A stretch of 5,672 nucleotides of DNA, from positions 1-5,672 of the forward strand of contig JAKVCF010000005.1 in assembly GCA_022447335.1 (NCBI GenBank), read 5' to 3'. Below, in pieces: positions 1 through 5,580 of the stretch; position 1 is the stretch's first letter; each line of letters starts with the position of its first letter. The DNA comes from Planctomycetota bacterium (GTDB lineage: Bacteria; Planctomycetota; UBA1135). Both the position numbers and the translations under genes were made by a program. The notes below the pieces were generated by a model. That model was not told the DNA's origin and made no database searches. It saw only the letters and a program-made list of their open reading frames with translations.

Positions 1-387
1 TTCGTGCTGGGTTACTTTATGTACGCGAGCATCTTCCTGGCAATCGGGTCGATTTGTAACACGATCAAGGAGGCGCAAAACTTCATGGGGCCGGTGATGA
101 TGATCATGATTGTGCCGATCCTGACGATGGCCTTTATCCCGAAGGATCCACATGGTGCTCTAGCGACGGTGCTGTCTTGGATTCCGGTCTACACACCATT
201 TGTGATGATGAACCGGGCGGCAGCCGATCCGCCAGCTTTCGATCTGTACGGCACGGCCATCATGCTTGTCTTTGCCAACATCGCGATGCTGTGGCTATGC
301 GGTCGCATCTTCCGCACAGGCATTCTGCGTACCGGTCAGCCGCCCCGTTTCAAGGAGCTGTTGGGGTGGTTGCGCCGCGGTAACTAA
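1..387 (+). CDS. ABC-2 type transporter permease (NatB-like), C-terminal part
   Basis: The reading frame is open from the left edge and ends at TAA (385-387), so the N-terminus and true start lie outside the window. The visible 128 residues look like the C-terminal membrane half of an ABC-2 permease of the NatB/ABC2_membrane_3 type. There are about four hydrophobic segments, near residues 2-18, 29-45, 52-69 and 82-101. Between the first two sits a short polar loop with KEAQNFMGP, and IPVYTPFVMMNR follows at about 60-71; both resemble conserved stretches of this family. The tail is basic (RTGILRTGQPP, then KELLGWLRR) and probably cytoplasmic. Such permeases pair with an ATP-binding subunit, usually encoded next door, to export an ion, drug or lipid. 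The substrate cannot be told. It is the only gene on the plus strand and converges on the DUF309 gene. Family assignment is fairly secure; NatB (sodium export) is only a family label. Confidence 0.85.
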   Translation, partial: FVLGYFMYASIFLAIGSICNTIKEAQNFMGPVMMIMIVPILTMAFIPKDPHGALATVLSWIPVYTPFVMMNRAAADPPAFDLYGTAIMLVFANIAMLWLCGRIFRTGILRTGQPPRFKELLGWLRRGN

Positions 388-791
388 TTCCGCATTACAT
401 CTGAGCCACAGGGTGGCCATGCCGCTGGGGGGGGAGCTTCAGGTTCCTCCCCTGTTTTCTTTGCCGCGATCAGGGGGGTAAAGAGAGAGGTGCTCCAGGC
501 CAACGCCTCGGCACTATTGCAAAGCCCAGTTAGCCCGGGAGTCTCGGGCGTGCGCAGCTTGGCTTCGCCTCGCTCCAGCAGCCGCCGCGCGGCCGAGTGT
601 CGTCCAGTCTGCCAGTGATGCATGGCCACCGCTAGCTGGATCATGCCCTGCAGGAAGCGCGCCCGCGCTCCTCCTGCTTCGAGCCAGAGCTCTTCCCAAA
701 CTTCATGAGCGTCAAAGGCCTCGCCCGCGTTGAGCAGGGCGAGGCCTTTAAGGAATCGAGTGGCGTCAGGCTCAGAGAGTGTTTTCACCAT
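384..791 (-). CDS. DUF309 family protein
   Basis: This is a 135-residue protein of the DUF309 family, small helical proteins of unknown function. The family signature is clear: FDAHEVWEELW at residues 26-36, RFLQGMIQLAVAMHHW at 45-60, and GRHSAARRLLERGEAKL at 63-79. The last 25 or so residues are proline- and glutamate-rich and look like a variable tail. The frame is open up to a GTG at 899, but I place the start at the ATG at 791. A GAGGG Shine-Dalgarno core sits five bases upstream, and the family homology begins soon after; the extra upstream residues are only lysine/serine-rich antisense-like sequence. The gene overlaps the end of the HEAT-like gene by 20 bases, which suggests translational coupling. 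Its TAG stop (384-386) overlaps the convergent permease stop. A run of eight C on the coding strand (427-434) encodes the prolines of the tail, so a one-base error there would change the C-terminus. No biochemical role should be assigned. Confidence 0.85.
   Translation of the reverse strand: MVKTLSEPDATRFLKGLALLNAGEAFDAHEVWEELWLEAGGARARFLQGMIQLAVAMHHWQTGRHSAARRLLERGEAKLRTPETPGLTGLCNSAEALAWSTSLFTPLIAAKKTGEEPEAPPPAAWPPCGSDVMRN
427..462 (+). terminator. Candidate intrinsic terminator of the ABC permease transcript
   Basis: A G-rich arm at 427-438 pairs with 442-453 around a three-base loop (TCA). This gives up to 12 continuous pairs, of which four are G-T wobbles (427/453, 432/448, 436/444, 438/442). 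A T-rich stretch, TGTTTTCTTT, runs from 453 to 462. It begins 40 bases after the permease stop, in the right orientation for the plus strand. On the minus strand there is no T-run after the hairpin, so it should not stop DUF309 transcription. It lies entirely inside the DUF309 coding region, over its low-conservation tail. Confidence 0.6.
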
Positions 792-1704
792 CGCTGCCCT
801 CACCACCATCGTCAGGCTCTTCCTTTTTCTCCTCAGCGCGTTTCTTGCGCTCTTCTGCTTTCTTGCGGAGCTCTTCGAGCTCTTCGGGATTAGCGTCACC
901 GAAGTCGTCTTTGCCTTTTTTACGGGCGGCTTCCATCAGTTCCTTGTCCTCAGGGGTTGCCCATAAAGTCATCCAGGCGGCGCGACCTTTCCTGCTACCT
1001 AGTTCCTGCTCTTGCTTAGTGAGCTTTAAGCCTCTTTTATTGTCATTCCACCAGGCGATCCAGTCGTCTTGGTTCATGCGAATCTCCGCACCAGTGAGAA
1101 CGGTAAGCGAGGTATGAATTTCGGTCATTTGTGGGTGACGACCACGCGCCGAACCCGAAACCATGCAGCCCATTAGCGCCTCAACACTCTCGACTTCGCG
1201 AATGCGGCCTAGAGACAGAATCCTTGCCCGGGTGACTTTGTCTCCGCGGTTGGTCTTGGTGAGGTTGTCGGCCAGGATCTTGACCGCTTTTTTGTCGCCC
1301 TTTTGGCCCAGAGCGTAGTAGTACTCTTCCGCGCAGCGCTCATCTTCGATAATGGCCTTGTTGGACTTCGCTTTGAGAAGCACGTTGGTGGCCTCGTCGT
1401 GTGCGTTGTAGCGCAGAGCATTGACCGTCTCAAAGCGCACTTCGCTGTCCTTGTGTTTCAGTAGTTTGCTTAGCTCTTTGACTACTTTCTTATCCGGTAC
1501 TTTGCCGGCATCCTGAACTGCAATGAAAATCAAATCGAGCTGCTTGCTCTTGACCGCTGCCTCAATCATCGCAAGCGCTTTTTCTGGCGTGAGCTCTTCG
1601 GCTTCTTGTTCGCCTTCGACTTCGGCCGGCGTTTCTGCATCGGGGACAGGTTCCTGCGGCAGTGCGGGCAGCAGGATGAAGAATAGAGCGGGGAGCAGAC
1701 TCAT
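772..1704 (-). CDS. Predicted exported HEAT-like repeat protein with W-x-x-WW motif
   Basis: This is a 310-residue protein of unknown specific role. The N-terminus MSLLPALFFILLPALPQ looks like a short signal peptide, with cleavage probably near residue 16-20. Although it lacks a strong basic n-region, this points to export or membrane anchoring. An acidic linker (about 20-40, rich in E, A and P) follows. Residues 41-185 form alternating helices of HEAT/Armadillo type, for example KELSKLLKHKDSEVRFETVN at 76-95 and a further helical pair at 135-180. Next comes DDWIAWWNDNKRG at 213-225; this tryptophan motif after HEAT repeats is, from memory, common in secreted planctomycete proteins. Residues 250-297 are very rich in K, E and R and probably form a helix or coiled coil, with a disordered acidic end. 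I chose the ATG at 1704 because the hydrophobic segment starts immediately after it; no Shine-Dalgarno is visible. HEAT-like folds usually bind other proteins, so a scaffold role outside the cytoplasm is an inference. No catalytic motif is seen. Confidence 0.75.
   Translation of the reverse strand: MSLLPALFFILLPALPQEPVPDAETPAEVEGEQEAEELTPEKALAMIEAAVKSKQLDLIFIAVQDAGKVPDKKVVKELSKLLKHKDSEVRFETVNALRYNAHDEATNVLLKAKSNKAIIEDERCAEEYYYALGQKGDKKAVKILADNLTKTNRGDKVTRARILSLGRIREVESVEALMGCMVSGSARGRHPQMTEIHTSLTVLTGAEIRMNQDDWIAWWNDNKRGLKLTKQEQELGSRKGRAAWMTLWATPEDKELMEAARKKGKDDFGDANPEELEELRKKAEERKKRAEEKKEEPDDGGEGSDGENTL
797..803 (-). promoter_or_regulatory. Shine-Dalgarno sequence for the DUF309 gene
   Basis: The coding strand reads GTGAGGG here, five bases before the ATG at 791. 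It lies inside the last codons of the HEAT-like gene, so it would serve re-initiation within a shared transcript. It is the only convincing Shine-Dalgarno sequence I find in front of any start in the window, and it decides the DUF309 start over the upstream GTG (899) and ATG (809). Confidence 0.6.
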
Positions 1705-1850
1705 GACAATTGCAGGCGGTTATCGGGGTCCGTGGTGGAACCCGCCACTGGAATGCTGGTTCCGCACTCTCTGATTGTGCCGAAAACTACCAGCTAGTTC
1801 CTCTTTTCGAAGCAAACTGCTGCAAGTTTATTTGGAATAAGGGCTTCCAA
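1705..1850 (-). other. 146-base gap between carA and the HEAT-like gene
   Basis: No gene is supported here. Just after the carA stop, TTGGAA and TTCCAA (1832-1850) form a six-pair AT-rich hairpin with no T-run after it. A second weak hairpin at 1782-1801 has pairs AACTA/TAGTT. Near the HEAT-like start, GTGGTG/CGCCAC (1732-1748) and GGAACC/GGTTCC (1737-1762) are inverted repeats that exclude each other. Neither a clear terminator nor a clear promoter can be named, so whether the HEAT-like gene is read from the carA transcript is open. Confidence 0.4.
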
Positions 1851-3041
1851 TCAAATTTTTGCCGGGCGACCGGTCACGATCCAGTGCTTGAAACGTTGGA
1901 AGAGGTGCTGTGGGTCGTGCGGGCCTGGAGCGGCCTCCGGATGGTACTGCACCGAGAATACTGGCAGGCTCTCATGTTCCATGCCGGCCACCGTGCCGTC
2001 GTTGCCATTGCGATGTGTGATGCGCAGTCCACTGGGTTCCAGGCTTTCAGCGTCGACAGCAAATCCATGGTTCTGCGAACTGATATCAATGCGCCCGTTG
2101 GTCTCGACTACCGGGTGGTTCGCGCCGTGGTGACCGAACTTCATTTTATAGGTGCTCGCGCCGAAGACGTGCGCCAGAATTTGATGGCCGAGGCAGATGC
2201 CAAAGGTTGGTAGCCCACCCTGGACCAGCTTACGCACTTCTTCGTGAGCATAGGTGATGGCAGCAGGGTCGCCCGGACCGTTTGACAAGAAGAGGCCATC
2301 TGGCTTCAGTGCGAGCACCTCTTCAGCGCTCGTCTTGGCTGGGACCACGGTGAGGCGAAGGCCGGTCGAAACTAGACAGCGCAGAATGTTGCGCTTCACG
2401 CCAAAGTCATAGCAGACCACGTGCGGTGCATCCGGTGCGATGAGGCTGTCAGTAGTACTGCGACCTTTGCCGTCTGGGTCGGGAGGCAGCGGTTCGTCCC
2501 AAGGGTAGGGGGCGGCGCAACTAACGCGTGCGGCGAGGTCCTGGCCTTCCAAGCTTGGGTGATTGCGTGCTATTTCGACCAGTGACTCGACGTCGAATCG
2601 CTGCGTGGACATTACCGCGCGAAGTGCACCATGTTCACGCAGTTTCAAGGTGATCTCGCGCGTGTCAACTCCTTCGATGCCTAGGACATCACGCTGTTCG
2701 AGGTACTCGCCGAGAGTCATATCGGCACGCCAGTTGGATGCACGAGGCGATAGTTGACGCATAATGAGCGCGTTAGCCCAGCAACGATCCGACTCGTCAT
2801 CCGCCAGCGCAATGCCGTAGTTGCCTATCTGTGGATAGGTCATCACGACGCCTTGGCCTGCATAAGAAGGATCCGTGAGGATCTCCTGATATCCGGTCAT
2901 CGCTGTGTTGAACACTAACTCAAAGGCGCGTTCGCCTTCAGCGCCGACCGAAATGCCGGGGAATGTGCTGCCATCTTCAAGTACGAGGATGGCAGGGCGT
3001 TGCGCGTTGTCAGTAGAGGAGGCGGGGAGGTCGGAGCCCAT
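1851..3041 (-). CDS. carA: Carbamoyl-phosphate synthase, small (glutaminase) subunit
   Basis: CarA hydrolyses glutamine and channels the ammonia to CarB, which makes carbamoyl phosphate for arginine and pyrimidine synthesis in the cytoplasm. The 396-residue length is normal for the family. The N-terminal CPSase small-chain domain runs from about 16 to 150, opening with AILVLEDGSTFPG (17-29) and including FNTAMTGYQEILTDPSYAGQ (44-63). The class I glutamine amidotransferase domain covers about 206-390. It has SNGPGDP (253-259), the nucleophile Cys283 in GICLGHQ, KFGHHGANHPV (301-311), SQNHGFAVD (322-330) and the His367/Glu369 pair in QYHPEA. All catalytic residues are present. I chose the ATG at 3041: no in-frame start lies between it and the conserved N-terminal strand, and no Shine-Dalgarno is seen. 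The large-subunit gene carB does not follow; an unrelated exported protein does. carA is separated from tsaD by 186 bases, so it may have its own promoter. Confidence 0.97.
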   Translation of the reverse strand: MGSDLPASSTDNAQRPAILVLEDGSTFPGISVGAEGERAFELVFNTAMTGYQEILTDPSYAGQGVVMTYPQIGNYGIALADDESDRCWANALIMRQLSPRASNWRADMTLGEYLEQRDVLGIEGVDTREITLKLREHGALRAVMSTQRFDVESLVEIARNHPSLEGQDLAARVSCAAPYPWDEPLPPDPDGKGRSTTDSLIAPDAPHVVCYDFGVKRNILRCLVSTGLRLTVVPAKTSAEEVLALKPDGLFLSNGPGDPAAITYAHEEVRKLVQGGLPTFGICLGHQILAHVFGASTYKMKFGHHGANHPVVETNGRIDISSQNHGFAVDAESLEPSGLRITHRNGNDGTVAGMEHESLPVFSVQYHPEAAPGPHDPQHLFQRFKHWIVTGRPAKI

Positions 3042-3052
3042 CGGGAGCCATG

Positions 3053-3058
3053 ATTGTA
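3053..3058 (-). promoter_or_regulatory. Possible -10 box upstream of carA
   Basis: TACAAT on the minus strand matches the sigma-70 consensus TATAAT at five of six positions. Its end lies 11 bases before the carA ATG, so transcription would begin only a few bases before the start codon. No good -35 hexamer is found at 15-19 bases; GCAATT lies at a 17-base spacing. The call rests on one hexamer and is weak. Confidence 0.3.
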
Positions 3059-3060
3059 CG

Positions 3061-3111
3061 GGTCAGGCGGACTGAAATTGCTCGTACTCGCAGTGCGACG
3101 CCTACCTGACC
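3061..3111 (-). repeat. Inverted repeat with inner palindrome upstream of carA
   Basis: GGTCAGG (3061-3067) and CCTGACC (3105-3111) are perfect seven-base inverted arms. An alternative pairing joins GGTCAGGCG with CGCC and TGACC, giving nine pairs with a four-base bulge. Inside the loop, TCGCAGTGCGA (3088-3098) is an odd palindrome with five pairs. The arrangement ends about 20 bases before the carA ATG. It could be an operator or a folded leader; no T-run follows, so it is not a simple intrinsic terminator. The arms are short enough that chance cannot be ruled out. Confidence 0.4.
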
Positions 3112-3227
3112 ATGATCATGCGCGGATCTGAGGTGGTGCTGGCGGTTGCAATTTCGACTTCGAAAGTGACAACGACGAGCCAGCCAACTTGCGAATCCTG
3201 GCGAATTGGCAGGCTGTGCCCACTCAC

Positions 3228-4256
3228 TCAGCTCGCGGCCACGTCGAGTAGCAAATCGGCCGTTTCGTGCTGCTGCAGGTGCGCATAGCCCAGACCCGCA
3301 ATCATGACAGCGTTATCTGTGCAGTGCTCTGCTCGGGCGAAGATCGCCTGTACTCCGTTCTTTTCAGCTGCGCTTGCCATATCGACGCGCAGCCGTTGGT
3401 TGCAGGCGACACCGCCACCGACAAGTATCCGTGGGATGTTGTATTGCTGGGCTGCGCGCAGGCACTTGCGGATCAGTGTGTCCATGACCGCCGCTTCAAA
3501 GGAGGCTGCCATGCCGGGGAGGTTCTGCGACTCAGGAAGTGTGGGTTCTTCGCGACGACCTCCCGGCCCTTTGAGCTTGTAGAGGATCGCGGTCTTCATG
3601 CCCGAGAAGCTGAACTCGAGCGAGTTGGGGCCGAGCATTGGGCGCTTGAAGGCATAGGCCTTTGGGTCGCCGTCGGTAGCAGCCTTCTGAATGGCCGGAC
3701 CACCTGGGTAGCCTAGGTTGAGCATCGCCGCTGCTTTATCGAGTGCTTCGCCTGCCGCGTCATCGCGTGTGGTGCCGAGTAGAGCGTGTGCAAGTGGCGA
3801 TTCGGTCCGGAACAGCGAGGTGTGTCCACCGGAAACGACTAGTGTGATGTAAGGAAATTCCCAATGGTCGACCGACATTAGCGCTGCGTAAGCATGTGCT
3901 TCGATGTGATGTACTGGGATCAACGGCTTCTGCCAGGCCCAAGCGAGGGACTTCGCGGCTGTCACGCCGACCAGCAGTGAGCCAAGCAGGCCCGGGCGTG
4001 TCGTGACGGCAATGCCCGATAGATCCTGCGGGTGGCAGTTAGCTTCGGTCAGAGCTTCTTCGATTGCAGGTACGATGGCACGCAGATGCGAGCGGCCGGC
4101 AATTTCGGGTACGACGCCGCCCCATTCGGCATGTTCGGCGATCTGGCTGTGGACAACTGACGACAGCGCTTCACGGCCGCCGCGTACAACGGCGGCGGCC
4201 GTCTCATCGCAGGAAGATTCAATACCCAGAATAAGGGCTTCGTCCGGCGGGCTCAT
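3228..4256 (-). CDS. tsaD: tRNA N6-adenosine threonylcarbamoyltransferase TsaD
   Basis: TsaD (Kae1/YgjD family) transfers threonylcarbamoyl from TC-AMP, made by TsaC/TsaC2, to A37 of tRNAs that read ANN codons. It works in the cytoplasm with TsaB and TsaE. The 342 residues are typical. Visible ASKHA-fold motifs are GIESSCDET (11-19), the metal-binding HHIEAH with His117 and His121, VSGGHTSL (141-148), DDAAGEALDKAA (165-176), GYPGGP (182-187), FSFSGMKT (215-222), GGGVACN (280-286) and CTDN with metal ligand Asp314. No key residue is missing. The frame extends 26 codons further upstream, but that stretch lies inside the protease gene and has no family similarity. I therefore start at the ATG at 4256, whose ATGA overlaps the protease stop. 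No Shine-Dalgarno is seen, which fits coupled translation. tsaB and tsaE are not in the window. Confidence 0.97.
   Translation of the reverse strand: MSPPDEALILGIESSCDETAAAVVRGGREALSSVVHSQIAEHAEWGGVVPEIAGRSHLRAIVPAIEEALTEANCHPQDLSGIAVTTRPGLLGSLLVGVTAAKSLAWAWQKPLIPVHHIEAHAYAALMSVDHWEFPYITLVVSGGHTSLFRTESPLAHALLGTTRDDAAGEALDKAAAMLNLGYPGGPAIQKAATDGDPKAYAFKRPMLGPNSLEFSFSGMKTAILYKLKGPGGRREEPTLPESQNLPGMAASFEAAVMDTLIRKCLRAAQQYNIPRILVGGGVACNQRLRVDMASAAEKNGVQAIFARAEHCTDNAVMIAGLGYAHLQQHETADLLLDVAAS
4253..4256 (-). other. ATGA stop/start overlap of protease gene and tsaD
   Basis: On the minus strand ATGA contains the tsaD start (ATG, 4256-4254) and the protease stop (TGA, 4255-4253). This four-base overlap is a classic sign of translational coupling within one mRNA and supports the tsaD start chosen here. 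Confidence 0.85.
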
Positions 4257-5566
4257 AAAGGCGGTTGGGACAAGGTCTCGGTAAGTGCGCGGAGCGCGTG
4301 ATCGGTAACCGGGTCTTCTGGTTGAGAGGGCCAATCTTTCAAAAACTCAAAGATAGAAATCACTTCGCTGCGATATTTTTCCGGGATCTCATCCTGGTAC
4401 AAGGCTGCGAAGATAAGCCGCGACTGTTCGAACGGAACCGGCGCCACCGGGAGATCGGGTTCGATGCCGCCCGCCTGATCAGGAGTCATGTGGCCCTCGA
4501 TAATGCGTCCACTAGGGGTGACGTAATAGCCCGCGGTGAACTTGATCACGAATTCACCATCTTTGTAGCGCTGTACTTGTTGGTATACGCCCTTGCCATA
4601 AGAGCGAGTGCCGGCAATTAGGGCTGCCCCACGATCGCGTAGTGCTGCAGCTAACACTTCGCTTCCTGAAGCAGAGTGCTCGTTGAGCAGCGCGATGATC
4701 GGGATTTGCAGATCGCGATAGTCATTGGGATCGGCTTTGCGTATCTGCTGGGCATTACCGCGCCCTTCGAGGGTGCAGATCACCCCACCATGCACGAAGC
4801 GTGCTGCGCAATCGACCGCGGCATCGAGCAGACCGCCGCGGTTATAGCGCAAGTCGAGAACGAGGCCGCGCAAACCTTGTTCGGTTAAGCGATCGAGCGC
4901 GACATCCAGTTCGTTGGTGGTGGTGCGGGCAAAGGAGCGAATATGGATGCGGCCTAGACCTTGTTCGGGGTCTAGCATTTCAATTCGGCCGATCGTGCCG
5001 GTGGGTACTGGTTCGCGCAGGATTTCGACCTCGAAGATCTCATCGTCGCGTTGTCGGCGGATTTGCAGATGTACCCGGGTCTCTGCTGGTCCCTTGATGC
5101 GTGCTACGACTGCGTCGACATCGAGGCCATCGATGCTCTGGCCGTCGATAGCCAAGATCGTGTCGCCGGGGCGCAGGCCTGCGCGTTCGGCCGGACCGCC
5201 TGGTTGCGGGTAGCGAATCCGGGAATCTCCCTGGATCTGTGCTCCGATGCCGATCAACCGTCCGGAGCTTTCCTCGCGATAGGTGTCAACTTCTTCAGGG
5301 CCGACAAAGGAGGAATAATCGTCTTCCAGTGAGCTGATCATGGCGCGCACGCCTTTGCGCATGAGGGCATTTTGATCCAAAGGAACGACGTATTCGTCGA
5401 TCAGACGGTCGTGGACATCCGCCAGAATCTGCTCTTCCGGGCTCGACAGCGAGCGTGCCAGCACTGGGCCAAAGACTGTCTGGGCAAGTACCACACCCAA
5501 TCCCGTCAGCGAGACGCCGAGCAGCATTCCAGCAGCAAAAGCCTGGCGGTCATGGTGAGTGGGCAT
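4253..5566 (-). CDS. ctpA: S41 family C-terminal processing protease
   Basis: This is a 437-residue serine protease of the CtpA/Prc type, normal length for the family. These enzymes cut or degrade proteins from the C-terminus outside the inner membrane. Residues 12-36 form a hydrophobic signal anchor after a short polar start, so the body should lie in the periplasm. In order there follow an N-terminal helical region (about 42-95), a PDZ domain (about 98-172, with GIGAQI at 106-111 and AGLRPGDTILAIDGQSI at 129-145) and the S41 core (about 190-375). The core holds GLVLDLRYNRGGLL (234-247), SASGSE (298-303) with catalytic Ser300, and YGKGVYQQ (323-330) with Lys325 and Gln329. The 25-residue Ser-Lys and four-residue Lys-Gln spacings match characterised family members. 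Gly301 replaces the usual Ala of SASASE, a mild change. The ATG at 5566 directly precedes the signal anchor; no Shine-Dalgarno is visible. The symbol is a family-level name, and the substrate is unknown. Confidence 0.95.
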   Translation of the reverse strand: MPTHHDRQAFAAGMLLGVSLTGLGVVLAQTVFGPVLARSLSSPEEQILADVHDRLIDEYVVPLDQNALMRKGVRAMISSLEDDYSSFVGPEEVDTYREESSGRLIGIGAQIQGDSRIRYPQPGGPAERAGLRPGDTILAIDGQSIDGLDVDAVVARIKGPAETRVHLQIRRQRDDEIFEVEILREPVPTGTIGRIEMLDPEQGLGRIHIRSFARTTTNELDVALDRLTEQGLRGLVLDLRYNRGGLLDAAVDCAARFVHGGVICTLEGRGNAQQIRKADPNDYRDLQIPIIALLNEHSASGSEVLAAALRDRGAALIAGTRSYGKGVYQQVQRYKDGEFVIKFTAGYYVTPSGRIIEGHMTPDQAGGIEPDLPVAPVPFEQSRLIFAALYQDEIPEKYRSEVISIFEFLKDWPSQPEDPVTDHALRALTETLSQPPL

Positions 5567-5572
5567 GATTGG

Positions 5573-5578
5573 ATTCTA
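5573..5578 (-). promoter_or_regulatory. Possible -10 box immediately upstream of the protease gene
   Basis: TAGAAT on the minus strand matches TATAAT at five of six positions. Six bases separate it from the ATG at 5566, so initiation at the normal distance would start at or next to the A of the ATG and give a leaderless mRNA. There is no recognisable -35 at 16-18 bases. A second AT-rich box, TATATT, lies further upstream at 5624-5619. Confidence 0.35.
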
Positions 5579-5580
5579 TC

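Larger units (their letters stand above)
3042..3227 (-). other. Gap between tsaD and carA: possible carA promoter and leader
   Basis: No protein gene is supported in these 186 bases. The part nearest carA holds an inverted repeat (3061-3111), an inner palindrome (3088-3098), a perfect ten-base palindrome CATGATCATG (3111-3120) and a TACAAT box (3058-3053 on the minus strand). Nothing downstream of the tsaD stop looks like a proper terminator; the GGCA/TGCC hairpin near 3208-3220 has four pairs and no T-run. The region plausibly carries the carA promoter and an operator, but no known repressor site is recognised. Confidence 0.4.

Noticed and set aside
792..899. GTG-initiated N-terminal extension of the DUF309 protein
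   Set aside because: It would overlap the HEAT-like gene by over 120 bases and adds only lysine/serine-rich sequence outside the family; the ATG at 791 has a good Shine-Dalgarno.
730..966. Plus-strand ORF that looks like a hydrophobic membrane protein
   Set aside because: It is antisense to the lysine/glutamate-rich tail of the HEAT-like gene. AAG and GAG codons read backwards give CTT and CTC, which explains the leucine and phenylalanine content.
1782..1850. Intrinsic terminator after carA
   Set aside because: The TTGGAA/TTCCAA and AACTA/TAGTT hairpins are short and AT-rich, and lack a proper T-run after the stem.
1710..2213. 167-codon plus-strand ORF across the carA 3' end
   Set aside because: It lies antisense to the conserved glutaminase domain of carA, has no recognisable motif and is best read as a frame shadow.
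3208..3220. Terminator after tsaD
   Set aside because: Only four pairs (GGCA/TGCC) and no T-run in the minus direction.
3267..3716. 149-codon plus-strand ORF inside tsaD
   Set aside because: It is antisense to conserved TsaD motifs and shows no protein family features.
4257..4334. 26-residue N-terminal extension of TsaD
   Set aside because: It lies inside the protease coding region and is arginine-rich without family similarity; the ATGA overlap gives a better start with the normal TsaD N-terminus.
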